In this document: positions 23,400 through 35,705 of the stretch, piece by piece
Numbering within the stretch: the stretch's first letter is position 1
Layout of the letters: every line of letters begins with the position of its first letter
From: Siphonodentalium dalli
Taxonomy: Eukaryota; Mollusca; Scaphopoda; Gadilida; Siphonodentaliidae
DNA length: 64,000 nucleotides
Direction: 5' to 3'
Assembly: GCA_032622095.1 (NCBI GenBank)
Contig: CP136064.1
Coordinates: 43,728,989 to 43,792,988, forward strand
The notes under the pieces: generated by a model
Databases searched by the model: none
Told to the model about the DNA's origin: nothing
What the model saw: the letters and a program-made list of their open reading frames with translations, nothing else
Made by a program: the position numbers and the translations under genes

Positions 23400-23600
23400 A
23401 CCTTAATATGCGAAATGCATTCTCCCACTCAGTTATAATACAATACATTGGATTAGTCTACTATTCATCTGGGAGTTTCTGGGAAAATAATCCTATAATA
23501 CAAGTACAGAAGGCGTCTTATTAATTGGTGGGAATGTTGGGATATAAGTTCAACGTTGAACTTATTATCTGAACATTTAATAAGTGATCACTACTCGTCA
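23400..23600. repeat. Dispersed repeat with inner palindrome
   Basis: This matches 10660-10785 at its left and 16500-16575 and 59730-59800 at its right (TTATCTGAACATTT). Inner palindrome TTCAACGTTGAA lies at about 23550-23561. Boundaries are not resolved. Confidence 0.5.
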
Positions 23601-26600
23601 ATGAGTACTTATTTTACAACAGGTTAATTTACAAGTATGAATCACTTTATGCCAACTATAATATGTCGGATAACTTCTGGGATATAGAACCAGGATTCCC
23701 ATGGAGTTGCATATAGTGTAGCACGCATGCAAAACCAACCAGTGCGTTCAGGGTCAAGGTCTCAATGTGGGCTCAGATGTTTAAGATTCCGATCGCGGCA
23801 ACAGGAGATTTATGTGTCTGATTATGATGCAGAAGTAGAGCTGCACATAGCAATATTTATTGACATATACCTGTCTGTTCGTCAGTATTTAACGTCGCAC
23901 ATATTCGATCGTGATTTCGATTAACTGTGATTAGAAAATAACAGAGATTTTTCGATAGATTCCTAAGTTCGGTGCACTCTATCCCCATGGTACATCCGCA
24001 GTTCATGCAGTATACGCCGTACACCCACCTGAATTTCACTGAAATTTCGTTTAGCCTATCTATTTACCAAATGCATATACATAAATTGATAACGGGATCG
24101 GACGCGCTGGTACAATCTCAACCAAAGCGCACCAGTCATGGTTTCTTTCTGACTGTCACGGACTGGATACCAGTCTGTGGTTTTCTATATTTAGTGCTGG
24201 ATTTTCTAACAATCAACCCATACAAAGTCAAATTTCCCATGTGCATTGAGAAGAATTCCACCACGAAAACTTATTGACATAATGGAGTATTAGAGCGGAA
24301 GGTATTGTTGACGATTTTCGCATGCTACGCAGCAAACTTAGAGCCAATTTGAACTGTTTTGTTTGACTTGACTGATGTTTGCGATGCGTGTTGTCCATGT
24401 GCGTTTAGACACTTGTGTTGATAAAATAATCGGATAACCAAACCACACCGTTACGCGAAATATTTATTTGGTTCTGGTTGAACTTTACAAACTTAAGGTA
24501 AACGAAATCTCCCCATGATACCCAATAATCATGATACATACCGAGAAAATACCAAAGGAAAGTGCAAGGCATAGGATATATAAAGTATGGTATTTTGTGT
24601 TAATAATAGTCCCCCTTAGAAAGTAAAATTCCACATAATGTTATGCAGCAGTTCTATCTCTGCGACTCGACTTAAATTATGGCGATTTTCATTTCTATAA
24701 CATGCCGCCATTGCTATATTTAGAACGTTCGTGACCTCTTTGCTGCAAATATAATTCGAATACATGAAACCACTGTGAAAGTCTCTCTGTAACATTGGTA
24801 AACACATACACCACTTGAAAACAACCGGAATATACTTTAATGCAATAATAATAATAATCATCCTCTTTGGAAAGACGATATCTGATAATCCAAACCTATT
24901 AATGGGCACACGGGGCGGATATAACTATGTTTTTGATACAGAATACGTATACAGATGGTGAGTTATGGTGCCACATTGGTAAGCGTATCTTTAGACCCGA
25001 GTTTGAAAACTGTATCTGTAAGATTCCAGCGTCATGCTTGTTTTAATTGGGGCAACAACCTCTCAATCTTTATCTCTATCCCACAGACGTTTAATCAAGA
25101 AATACTCTCATCCGGTGCAACAATAAAGATAATCACCTTAGTTTGTCCAACTGCCTCTCAGTAACTTGCCAAAGGTGGTGTCTGTTCACCATAATTGATT
25201 CAATTAACGAGTTGCGTTTGTGCTTCGTAGTTTACATAACACTTGTGGTTTTATGTAAAACTTCAGCCATATAACAGATTGAGTTATCGATACTGCTGCG
25301 TAGTTATTGCCACAAACCACTAACGAATCGCCTTTGAACTTAAGCCTTTTACAGACGTTGGAGTACGTAATATCTAAGATATATATAATATATACAGCGT
25401 CATTCGACCAGGACTCGCACGTGCATTACAGCAGAGAGTAATTGAGAATTAGCTTAGGCAATAGGTAAACGCAGATGCAAAATCAGTTTGCCTTGTTCAT
25501 TTGGATACTAAAATGCATTGTGGCAATCATCGATAAAACATGTTCAGCCAAAATTAATTTCTGTTTGGACTATTTGACATGGACCAAACTGGTATGTGTG
25601 TTTCCCAACTAAAAATACAGGGGAAGTTCGAATATGGGTTCTGTCCAATTATGTTCATATGAGTTACGGCCCTTTTTCGACTTAAAATTTCACCGAATTT
25701 TGACATTGGAATTAGGGGCATATCAGCCACACTTTGTAAACTCAAATTGTTATTGTAGTTTGCGGTAAATTCAAGTCAGTGAGATATCGAAATCATATTC
25801 AACTCCTTACAGCATTCCTCAAGATTCTGCCATCACGGTACTTGTTTTACTTTGTGAAAAATATATTGTTTGAAATCAAGAGTGGCAATAACATGTACTA
25901 TAACAGATAGTAAGAATTTGGGAAAATACCAATTTGAAGAAAGAAAGGTACCCCTTCTGTGACACAGAAATGACCATTTCCACTGATGTATTGGCGGAGT
26001 TGATAATATGAATCGTACGTGACACGTAGTGGAGCAACCACACATGCTGTGCCTCAAATTTGCCTTTTACCGGCGACATAGCGCTAATAATAATTTATAA
26101 CATCACGCAGTGATCACGAAGGAGGGGACATGCCAACTTGACAAGACGTGTCGTGGGTTGTGCAATCTTGTCTGGATTCTGGCCCACAAATTCAAAGTGA
26201 TGTCAGAAACCGTATCATGACGTCTTCGTTTTTCGTTTTCATTAAGCCAACCAATGAAATTGGTCTAATTGAAATTAATAGACCTAAATCACATGTGAAT
26301 TCTTCGTAAGTTGTGAATTAGTTACTTTAATTTTCATCGCGATGCTTCATTCCCAATTCCGCGTTTTTTTAAATCTCAACACTGTTGCTAACCGGAAGTC
26401 ACGTGGTAATTTCTCCAAAATCTATACCCGCGATCTGAAAAAATCACTGATGGATATAGAAAAACATATATGACGTCATTCACCTGCCTAATGTATAAGC
26501 ACCCTTGGTGGTTGCTATTATTATTCAGATTATATTGCAGGGAATTGGTGATTTTATTATTAAAATTAAAAATGTTCCATATTTAGGAGTTAGTACTGTG

Positions 26601-27650
26601 AGACAGAGTCCATAACTTATAGAATTGTAGAATGTTGAGGTACGCGCATGAGAATGTCATTATACCACATTCACAAATGGGCATCGTGACCTAGCAGTGT
26701 ATGTGGAATATGATCACAACTGGAGATGTGCACATTATCACAATGTACCAGAATAAGGCAATTCGGTAATAACTGGAGACTGGTAAATTGGTTGTCCAGT
26801 TCCAGGTTGTGCATGTGTGATATGGTCATCGCATCGATGTGTATTCTGCTCCCTTATTCCAGGGTATGGGGCATGGGTAATCTGATGGCCGCCGGAGAAA
26901 TGTTCCATGACCAGCCATGCATGTTCTGGATTTAGGTAACTTGACCGATTGCTGCTGGAATTTGCATTATACTGGCCAATCATAGGATAAGAGTATAGTG
27001 TCATTGCTATAGACACGTACATTCAGGCCACGCATATCATAGACACAGCTGTTCGACTAGCTGCTTCTCTTGAAATTGTTCACCAGAATACGGATAAAGT
27101 AGACACAAGAGTATTTGGGTTCGAGTTTTTGGAATATGCACAATATACCACCCCAAATGACATCGAATTGTCTCCCATCCCACGATGCAGGTAAATTAGT
27201 TTCAGTACGAGGAAGATTCATTTGCCACGCAGTCCCTATATATGTGTTATATGGTCACTATACTAACATTTGGCAATTTGACCATTTAGTTCCTATACCG
27301 CTATTATTCGATCTGGTTGGCTGGAGATTCACTCTGCGAGCACGTGTGTGGTCTGCATGGATACGTGCTACATGTGGTGGGTACTTTAACTGACCAATGC
27401 TTGTATATAAGTGACTTGGTCACTGTTTAGATCACCATTATCGGCATACAGCCAGTCGTCCCCGGATACCACTACTCTTGGCAGTAATGCCTCATTATAA
27501 CATCATCTGAGGAGTCTAGACACCCAGATTCCAGATACCATTAAATAGCTAATAAATATATTTAACCTACCAACCAGTCCCTTGACATCTTTGTTCTGAC
27601 TATTGGCAAGGTGTCCGATAACTTTCCGAATACTGGCATTACACTGGTCC
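23600..27650. other. Long stretch without a supportable gene
   Basis: Frames here are 101 codons or fewer. Forward frames at 23727-23924 and 23972-24277 and minus frames at 24616-24909 look mildly coding-like but carry no motif I recognise and no splice pattern I could confirm. 26640-27030 has TGGTCAT and GTGTGTAT-type words reminiscent of the 12-14 kb minisatellite. I see no terminal-repeat element. Confidence 0.35.
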
Positions 27651-27657
27651 ATGTTAA

Positions 27658-28049
27658 CCCTTTACCCAACAAACCGGCCAAAACCGGCCAAATAAAGCTT
27701 CAACAGCCTAAAATATCTTCGGTCTGTCTCAATAGAACCATACAAATATGGATATCATTGGAACCGGCTCCTTGACCACATTGTGATAGTTACAGTTATG
27801 CCCTGTGCCAATGCATTCTCTTATATATGCGAGTCGACCATAGGTCGCCACGCATATATAAGAGAATGCATTGGCCTAAAACAAATCTTTTTTTAACACT
27901 TTTTACCATTTTTTCTTACATTCTTTAACAATTTTATAATTTTTAATGTGTTAAGCCAATGCATTCTCTTATATATGCGAGGCGACCTATGGTCGACTCG
28001 CATATATAAGAGAATGCATTGGCACAGGGCCCTTCTGTTGGGTAAAGGG
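27658..28049 (+). mobile_element. Double-palindrome TTAA MITE, copy 2
   Basis: TTAA at 27654-27657 and 28050-28053 flanks CCCTTTACCCAACA ends. Palindromes at 27808-27874 and 27956-28022. It is nearly identical to copy 1 over most of its length, which implies recent spread. The first palindrome has a single change, GCCACG for GCCTCG. Confidence 0.9.
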
Positions 28050-28053
28050 TTAA

Positions 28054-29210
28054 TAATATATACTATAGTAACCTCCCGCGGATGTGAACATTGGATATCC
28101 AGTTCTTGTAGCTGTAGATGTTATGTATGGAAGTCTTCGAGTGGATCCCATGTTGACAAATCCGTGTGTACAAAATATGCCATATGGCAAACTGAAAAAT
28201 AATACTTAAACATTGGCCACCATCTGGATATTCCTTCTAGAAATGCGGTCATGTTTACATATATCTACACTCGCCACCCCTGATGACCACTTCACACGGC
28301 TATCAAGTCGATGCCAGCCTTAATATGCATTAACGTGCCACAATAATTACTTGATTTAGGACTCATTGTCGTAGCATTTTAAAGGCCATAATTCCTCTGG
28401 GGCACAGACATATTTGCACATTTCTGTCCAAGATAAACCTCACTTTATCAAGAGAAAATCAATGCATTGTAATAATAGGGTATGCCAAATCATAATACAA
28501 TCCACTAGGATTGGCGAACATAGTGATGACCAGTATGTGGTTTAAACCACAACAACCACAAGCCTCTATCGCCACTGCTAGAATATATATGAGACATAAA
28601 ATGTCTGCTTTTGTCAAACATAAAACGTCCGCTGATAAAATGTTTCTGATGATTTTTACACAATAACTGTCATGACATATTAAATGGTCAGTTTCGTTAG
28701 TCTGGTGAGATTTCACATTCATCGGCTATCCCGTTAGACCTCGGAGGAAATACCGTTCTTATGAAGGCACATATTCCCAAACAATCAACAATCAAAATGA
28801 GCACAAAGAGTATGTATGTATAACGAGGTATCCACACTCTAGTTGTGTCCTTTGTGTGACATCAAGCTTCTCAAACTGTCAAATCACATTAAATAGCTAA
28901 ATTGTGTTCCACCATTTTGATGCCAATGACAGGATAGTGATATTTTGTTCTGGACAATAAATCACATTTCTTGATTGTGCATGTAGTGGTAGTTATTATA
29001 GTCTCATGATGGGTTATAACTACCGCATGCAGTGCCTATATGGAGCTCAAAATTGGGTAATACTAATTGTGGGTAACAATATTCGCATAACGAATGTGTG
29101 CACAAAATGATTACTTGGTGGCATCATGTGGGCATTTATTTATCCTGTGCTTTTATTTTGTATTTTTGCAATTGTTTGGAAGATAAACTGAGCTTGTTTT
29201 AGCATCTAAG
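28054..29210. other. No supported feature
   Basis: Intergenic sequence. Short frames only, with no array and no inverted repeat. Confidence 0.4.
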
Positions 29211-29217
29211 CGAAAAT

Positions 29218-29800
29218 TTACTGAAATATGTTGTTCATAAATTGATAGAGTTTCTGAGATGAGAGTTCAGTGTTATAACATATTTGGAGATATATCTGTG
29301 TAAATTTGGGCAATAATGCGTTTTGACCTTTAACCTTGACATCAAGGTAATCTAGGTGATGTTCATGCTGGGATCTCACTCTTATATTGTCCCCTGATAT
29401 GCCAACAAAATTATGCGGAATGTGGTGGCATTTAGTGAGCATGTTAAATGGATGTAACTTTATATGAATTTCTTCATGTAAATTTTGCAAATGTTCGGGT
29501 GATAGACTGACTTTTGAGCTTCTATATGAAAAGTCTTCAAGAATGTTTTATAACGGTCACTGATATGGCCAGTCATATTTATGTACATGTGGATATGCAT
29601 AAGTAGTGTGTTTTTAAAAGGCGATATCTCACACCGCTTGTGATATATAGAATGTTGACCTTTGACATTGACATCAGTGCTATCTAGGCAACTTTCACAC
29701 TCGAGCCTCGCTCTTATATTAACCCCCATATTATGAAGTTTATGTTTGTCAAGTTTTATACATTTATCCATTTTTTTCACACTTTCACCATTTTGGGGAC
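29218..29800 (-). repeat. Diverged tandem duplication, ~310-bp unit
   Basis: Two direct units align at TTTGACCTTTAACCTTGACATC against TTTGACATTGACATC, ATCTAGG, CTCTTATATT and a leading TTYTGAGMT block. In the minus-strand reading both give a VRSQHE../IRARLE.. then DVKVKGQ/DVNVKGQ pattern, so a diverged protein-like repeat is possible, but the frames are short. I regard it as a non-coding tandem repeat. Confidence 0.5.
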
Positions 29801-29833
29801 CTTGGAGCCCCTGATAAGTAATCGCCGGCAGAA

Positions 29834-30030
29834 TGCGAGGCGACCTATGGTCGACTCGCATATATAAGAGAATGCATTGGCACAGGGTATAACTGTAACT
29901 ATCACAATGTGGTCAAGGAGCCGGTTCCATTGATATGCATATTTGTATGGTTCTATTGAGACAGACCGAAGATATTTTAGGCTGTTGAAGCTTTATTTGG
30001 CCGGTTTTGGCCGGTTTGTTGGGTAAAGGG
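29834..30030 (-). mobile_element. Double-palindrome TTAA MITE, truncated copy
   Basis: Only the right-hand part remains: most of one palindrome from GCGAGGCGACC on, then the CCGGTTTTGGCCGG region and end TGTTGGGTAAAGGG with TTAA at 30031-30034. The left 190 bp and one palindrome are missing. Orientation is reversed relative to copy 1. Confidence 0.85.
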
Positions 30031-30329
30031 TTAAGTCGTTAGGATCGGATATGGTAAGGTAATGTTTTTTTCATCCACTTCATGGAAATTGTATATATAT
30101 ATATACAGCAGATCATACATATACAACAGAGCCGGGAACATATATTCCATTTTGATATATGTGGTTACCAAAGAGTTATCATAATATGTCCAACATGAAC
30201 ACGAACGAAGAATATTACAATTACGTGTGCGCGTCCGAGAGGCAGCAACATATGGATTCAATGCGTCAGTGTGAGGAATATTCGTATAACTAGAGAGGTC
30301 ACGTCCATTGCTACTTGAAGTTCATGTAC

Positions 30330-31044
30330 TACCGCAAACACTGGCAATCGTCAAGATGTGTTGAAGATGTCCGTATTTATAGTATCCTGAACAAATCTCT
30401 TAAGATTTCCGGACGACAGGTTGAAGGATATCATCTACGTATTTGGATATAATTTCCTATATTATTCCGATACCGGATACAATAGGTCGACCCGGTATGC
30501 CCTCCTTGTGTAGTTTAGGTAGCACATTACAACGTTCGGTCGATGTTCCTGAATCATCAGTGACGCTATATATTTTCTATTTTATTCCAGAATATCGCCG
30601 ATGAAAGAATCAAGTTTCTCTTGATATATGTGTGTTTGGTCATTGACAAGAAGCACATACAAACCGGCATTACCTAAGTGACGATTCACGATTCACTCAT
30701 GTACGGACACCTTATTTAACACCATAAATAGTTGCTACTCTTTTATCGGCAGGTTTTATCACGAAGTTACAATTGTTTCTGCCGCTGTGACTTACGCGTT
30801 TTACTGTCGGTTTCAGGTTATATATAATCCTCTTGATTTTCCGACAGAATTTCATTTTTAACCCTATTCCGGAAGAAGTCAATGTATGCGTGTAGGCAGG
30901 TTGAATGTCTTCGCGTCCGTAATGATATTCATTCAATCTTAATCGGTGAAGGCATTTCTCGATACCCACACACGTTTGAACATTGTTCAGGTTGGTGCCA
31001 GAGTAGCAATACGTAATGTCAATAATCCTTGATGTTAGCCCCAT
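30330..31044 (-). pseudogene. Penelope-like element reverse transcriptase relic
   Basis: Reading the minus strand, the frame from 31044 contains a RLRLNEYHYG block, then NFVIKPADKR (about 30768-30736). After frame breaks, LPKLHKEGIPGRPIVSG follows at about 30531-30484 and KYVDDILQPVVRK at about 30440-30405. The pattern N-x-VIKPADK, then LPKxHK-xxPGRPIVSG, then YVDxxLxPxV is the conserved N-terminal RT layout of Penelope-like elements. Several stops and frameshifts show that it is dead. The palm YxDD region and any GIY-YIG endonuclease were not found downstream. The truncated MITE at 29834-30030 lies just beyond. Confidence 0.85.
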
Positions 31045-31730
31045 GAATAACGTTTTATTTCAGAGAGCAGTGATTGGTTATGCCCCTTGATTTACGCACA
31101 CATTTTTACTCAAAATTGAAATCAAATTGACCAGTTTCAACCCAAAAGCAGACCACGACATAACAAATGTCAGTAAATAAGCCTCTTCTGTCTGATAGAG
31201 ATATGATAGAACTGAGACCTACTTAGAAATGTAGATAAACTTATCGTTTAGTAATTTCAAAAACATGTCTTGAATGTGCAGATGACAACATTCAGTGGAG
31301 TCGTCCTGCTTTGAATATGAAAATCCAGCCTGTGAAAATAAACAAAATACGGGCTTATTGTATAATTGCGCGAATGTGGGCCTGGAATTTCGTTACCATA
31401 TGTACGCTCTTTATAATGTGATTCCACTGTGGCCCGCGCCATCCAACGGAATAACGGGTATAAGTCCATGCACTATGTGCTTATTTCAGAATCAAATGAG
31501 TCCAATATGAATCTATGTGAATGTTTAGGTCCAATATGAACCTATATGCACGAGGATAAGTTGCGAAAAATATGTTACGCATCCAAATTTCTGTCTTGAT
31601 TGTGAACTTTCATAGCTTTAAAATAAACCATCCAACCATTAACGCCACATTTAACACAGGCTATACATTATGTGTTACGTCACCAATTACATACATAAAC
31701 CGACTGTATATACGATGTTTGAGCATTCGT
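31045..31730. other. No further supported feature
   Basis: This could hold more of the Penelope-like element's 5' part, but I could not identify motifs. Short frames only. A single CGCTCTTTATAA box is at about 31406. Confidence 0.35.
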
Positions 31731-31734
31731 AGAA

Positions 31735-31890
31735 CATTCAGGGGCGGGGGGGGGGGTACATTTTTATACAGCTATGTACAGTGAATCCCCCCCGCACATC
31801 TCTGTTTTAGTATTAAAAGGGGGTGGGTATTCAAAAATGGTCGGGAAAAAACTGCCGAAAACGGAAAACAATTTGGACGCGGTGGGTGGG
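31735..31890 (-). mobile_element. Second copy of the G-tract foldback MITE (partial)
   Basis: It begins CAGGGGCGGGGGGGGGG. Its reverse complement matches 2527-2650 closely (TTTTCCGTTTTCGGCAGTTT, CTAAAACAGA, ATTCACTGTA). The interior between this block and the G-rich end is deleted relative to the 2.4-kb copy, and the far end is lost. Confidence 0.75.
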
Positions 31891-32105
31891 TCCCAGCGTC
31901 TCTTTGTGTCGTCTTCCGGTTGAAATCATGCCCGGTTAGGGATATTGGATATGGCATTAAGATTTATAGCTTATATACGCCTTGTGGTAGTGATTAGTAG
32001 CAGGGCCATCCTACGTATCGACTAAAACGAGCGTTATCAAAAGCCATTTCAGACATAACATCATTCAATAGCAAATAATAACACACCCAACGAAAGCGCA
32101 TTTAA

Positions 32106-32309
32106 ACTTTTATCTCGATCGAATTGTATGAAATTAAAATTAATACGCGAGTAATTGTCATCGGGGATGATAAATGCTATACTTATAGTGCTGTACCAAA
32201 CGGATCAATTCTGGAATATACCGCGCCCAGCACCGTACCGTGGCGTGGTCGCAACCTGTACATATCTGTAATGGTTTATAAACGCGGAAACCTATTACCT
32301 ATCAAATGA
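32106..32309 (+). pseudogene. Coding-like fragment, unrecognised
   Basis: A 67-codon open stretch ends NLYISVMVYKRGNLLPIK and a stop. Codon use looks protein-like and there is an in-frame stop directly upstream, so it could be a terminal exon or a relic. I cannot assign a family. Confidence 0.3.
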
Positions 32310-32682
32310 ATCAGCATATACTCACGAAGACAGAATAATACTGTGTTGGTATCGATTTTAAAAACATTTCTGACCTCGCCCATCTTACCTATACCGCCAG
32401 ACAGCCCCGCCATAGAATCCTTACTATCCGATGTTACTCACGTATACGGTCTACTATACGCTTAATTACACGGGGTCCTGGCGAATTTAAAGTTTAATCC
32501 CCATGAGCGATACCCTATAATACTTTATAATCTTGTTAAACAAGTATTGGAGTCATGCGAACATGATTATGTTATTGCGCCAAGAATATTGCGTGGGAGT
32601 GAGAAAAATAGATAAAAACCCACAGGGTCGTCGTCCATGCACTATAGGTGGAAATGAGTCATAAAATGGTGGTGTTAGTCAT

Positions 32683-33040
32683 ACACTGTAAAAACAAGTG
32701 TTTAACGTCTACACACAAAGCTAAACACTGTTTTGTCCCACTTTATAAACACATTATCATGTGTGCATGTTAAACAAGGTGTTTATAACCTAAACAAAGT
32801 GTTTAGGTAAACTATACACATGCATGATTTTGTTAAAACAATCGGCAATGCTAACTCTACGATGTAACAAAGAGACTCGCTTTGGTTTGCCCAAAGGCGT
32901 AATTAACACGTGTTGTGTTACGTCATCGAATCTTCTGCTATACATTTGACCGTTAAACCTAAATACCATGTTTAATTCCACACAAACAATCTGTATTTTA
33001 ATGTTATAGCTCCCCATGAAATACTGAAATTATATATGTG

Positions 33041-33080
<40 letters not shown>

Positions 33081-33310
33081 GTCACAAAACTCATTCTGGC
33101 TGACATACTTATATATTAAACTATAAACGTGTGATCTGCCCTGATAGTTACATACACATTGGAAACTAAACACCATATACCTAAACATATTGCAATAAAC
33201 ATCTACACTCAAAACCTAAACGATTTATTTACTATCAATACGCGGTGTATAGAAAATAAACACCTTCGCGCAAAGTTAAACATGTCAACCCGACTCTGTT
33301 TTTTCAGTGT
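32683..33310. mobile_element. ACACTG-ended MITE with GTGTTTA subterminal words
   Basis: The ends ACACTGTAAAAAC and the inverse of TTTTTTCAGTGT are inverted repeats. GTGTTTA or its complement recurs at least eight times near both ends, a common arrangement of transposase-binding subterminal repeats. An (AT)n run sits at 33042-33079. No clear target duplication is visible and no protein is encoded. Confidence 0.65.
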
Positions 33311-33654
33311 AACGACTAAGACCAGCTTTTTAAAACTGACTAGGATTGAATCATAATGACTAACTCGTCTAGGTCACTGGGAGGTGAACGACGTCATTTA
33401 GTATACTTTGCGTGAGCGTCATTTGAGGACTCAAAAAGATGATATATCAGAGATGAAAGCTGGCATATCTTTCATTTAAATCTCATAAACACAGAAACAT
33501 TCAATTACTGGTTTATTTAGAGGTACAGGTACATAACAATAGTTTGTGGCATAACTGAAAAAGATGCAACTCACAGTGTAGTACGTTGGTACATATTCTT
33601 ATCTATTATATATTTTTGGAACTTCTGTCTGTGTGAGTATATGTATGTGTGTTA

Positions 33655-33990
33655 TAGACTCGAAAACTGATCGACTCAATTTTGGTATGTAGGCCTACTT
33701 GGATCCCGGGAACAATATGGGTGGTCCAATTTTACGTGCGACCGTGTTACTGACCTTGACCTCGCTCATGTACGCTCATATAGGCATGTTTCTGGACCGA
33801 GACCGATCCGACTCAAATTTGGTATGTAGGCCTACTTTGATTCCGGGAACAATATGGGCGGGTCCAATTTCACGAACAACCGTGTCCTTGACCTTGATCT
33901 TGACCCCGATCATGTGCGCTCATATAGGCATGTTTCTTGACCGATCGAACAATAGTTTTGTTATTTCTCCTAATACTTTTCAACGTTGTT
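33655..33990. repeat. Tandem pair of ~130-bp repeats
   Basis: Two units share TTTGGTATGTAGGCCTACTT, GGGAACAATATGGG, GACCTTGA and GCTCATATAGGCATGTTTCT. The 127-codon frame across them is a repeat by-product. The type of repeat is unknown. Confidence 0.75.
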
Positions 33991-34128
33991 CGCTCAGTAT
34001 AAATAGCCCGGACGAAGTCGGGCACATCAACCAGTATTCTATATTTAACGATCCACAGTCAGATTTGAAACCAAATAATTAAACATTTCCTAATCTAATA
34101 TTACGCGTACCGAGCAAAAGAAATTTAA

Positions 34129-35015
34129 CCCTTTACCCAACAGAAGGGCCCTGTGCCAATGCATTCTCTTATATATGCGAGTCGACCACAGGTCGCCTCG
34201 CATATATAAGAGAATGCATTGGCTTAAAGGCACGGTTGGCCTTAATTGTCGAAAATATTCATATTTGTTCCAAACACCGTAAACAGAAAAACATTAAAAC
34301 GCATACAGTTTCGTCCATATATACCATGACCATCGCGTAAACAGCATGTTATCATAAAGACCTACTATAATTTACCTAAGCAAGAGCCTGATTGTGTTAC
34401 AGAACACAGCACAATGCTACTGGCTAATCACACCCAAATGGCACAAACGCTCTTTATTAGCTCCCTATCAGGAATTCACCAACAACGAACGCTCTTTATG
34501 GTTACCATCATAATATAAACAAACGCATGAAAAGTAATTTTTATGCATTTGTTTACATAACAATGGTCAAACATATGACAATAACATACTGTTTATGTTA
34601 TATTTCTTATTTGTATACGGACAAAGTCTGTCTATATTTTGATGTTCTTTCTGTTTGTGGCGGTTTTTGACGTGTGGAAATATTTTCACAGGGTACCCAC
34701 TGCCAAGGCCAACCGTACCTTTAACACATTAAAAATTATAAAATTGCTAAAGAATGTAAGAAAAAATGGTAAAAAGTGTTAAACAAAGTTTTTTTTTAGC
34801 CAATGCATTCTCTTATATATGCGAGGCGACCTATGGTCGACTCGCATATATAAGAGAATGCATTGGCACATGGCTAACTGTAACTATCACAATGTGGTCA
34901 AGGAGCCGGTTCCAATGATATCCATATTTGTATGGTTCTATTGAGACAGACCGAAGATATTTTAGGCTGTTGAAGCTTTATTTGGCCGGTTTTGGCCTGT
35001 TTGTTGGGTAAAGGG
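34129..35015. mobile_element. Double-palindrome TTAA MITE with nested MITE
   Basis: TTAA at 34125-34128 and 35016-35019 flanks CCCTTTACCCAACA-type ends. Both palindromes are present (about 34157-34223 and 34799-34866). Between them, at the TTAA of the GGCTTAACACATT spacer, a 493-bp AGGCACG MITE is inserted (34228-34720). Removing that insert and one TTAA restores the spacer seen at 50490 and 59299. Confidence 0.92.
34228..34720 (+). mobile_element. AGGCACG-family TTAA MITE nested in another MITE
   Basis: Ends AGGCACGGTTGGCCTT and AAGGCCAACCGTACCT, flanked by TTAA at 34224-34227 and 34721-34724. It is very similar to 9378-10327 (minus that copy's insert) and to the reverse of 55088-55582. Paired GCTCTTTA boxes at 34449 and 34491 are 42 bp apart. 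Non-coding. Confidence 0.93.
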
Positions 35016-35159
35016 TTAAAACTATACATGTATGTGCAATAACTTTTAATTCGTATCACACGGACATCGCAAAAATCCACAAAATCATCCATAAGTTAGT
35101 GATACGTCGAAAACGACCACGCTTTTGGGCAGCGGGCGCATTTACCCTCTTTATAAGAT

Positions 35160-35288
35160 GCGATAATTGTAATTTGTATAGGATGATAAAACGTGTTTAA
35201 ACGGTCATGCCTCATTCGAGTTTCTAAATTAGGTATACGTACTTTGGAAGCAGGTATAAGATTTGTTGACAAATACACGAAATATTGA
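35160..35288 (+). pseudogene. Fragment sharing GIR.VDKYTK with 9062
   Basis: The plus strand ends LEAGIRFVDKYTKY and TGA. Upstream an NLYRMIKRV frame must shift to join it. It is homologous to 9062-9110 at DNA level. Probably a decayed copy of the same unknown coding element. Confidence 0.35.
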
Positions 35289-35611
35289 TATACAGACTTC
35301 ATGTGATTTTAAAAATAATATACATTGATGTAAACATATTTTATTCCAATAAAAAAATAACATGTTTAAACATTTGACACATATTTTACAGTAAGACAGA
35401 ATAATATATATAATCAGATGGTTGGAAAGGGGATTAAACAACAAGCCCAATGGCTTTTATTAAGTTTGCTCCCCTTTTGTTTCGCGCCCGCTCTTCATTA
35501 AGTGTAGAGGGGAGGTCGGATGGGAAGGAATGAAACTATCATAATTATAGTATAATGTTGTTGTCGTGAGAAGCAGGGATAGATTGTGAAGGAGAAAGAC
35601 ATAGAGAGGAC

Positions 35612-35612
<1 letters not shown>

Positions 35613-35701
<89 letters not shown>
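35613..35701. repeat. (AG)n microsatellite
   Basis: About 44 AG dinucleotides with almost no interruption. Leu-Ser-rich frames on the other strand are artefacts. Confidence 0.97.

Positions 35702-35705
<4 letters not shown>

Noticed and set aside
33699-34082. 127-codon frame
   Set aside because: It is carried by a two-unit tandem repeat and has no motif.
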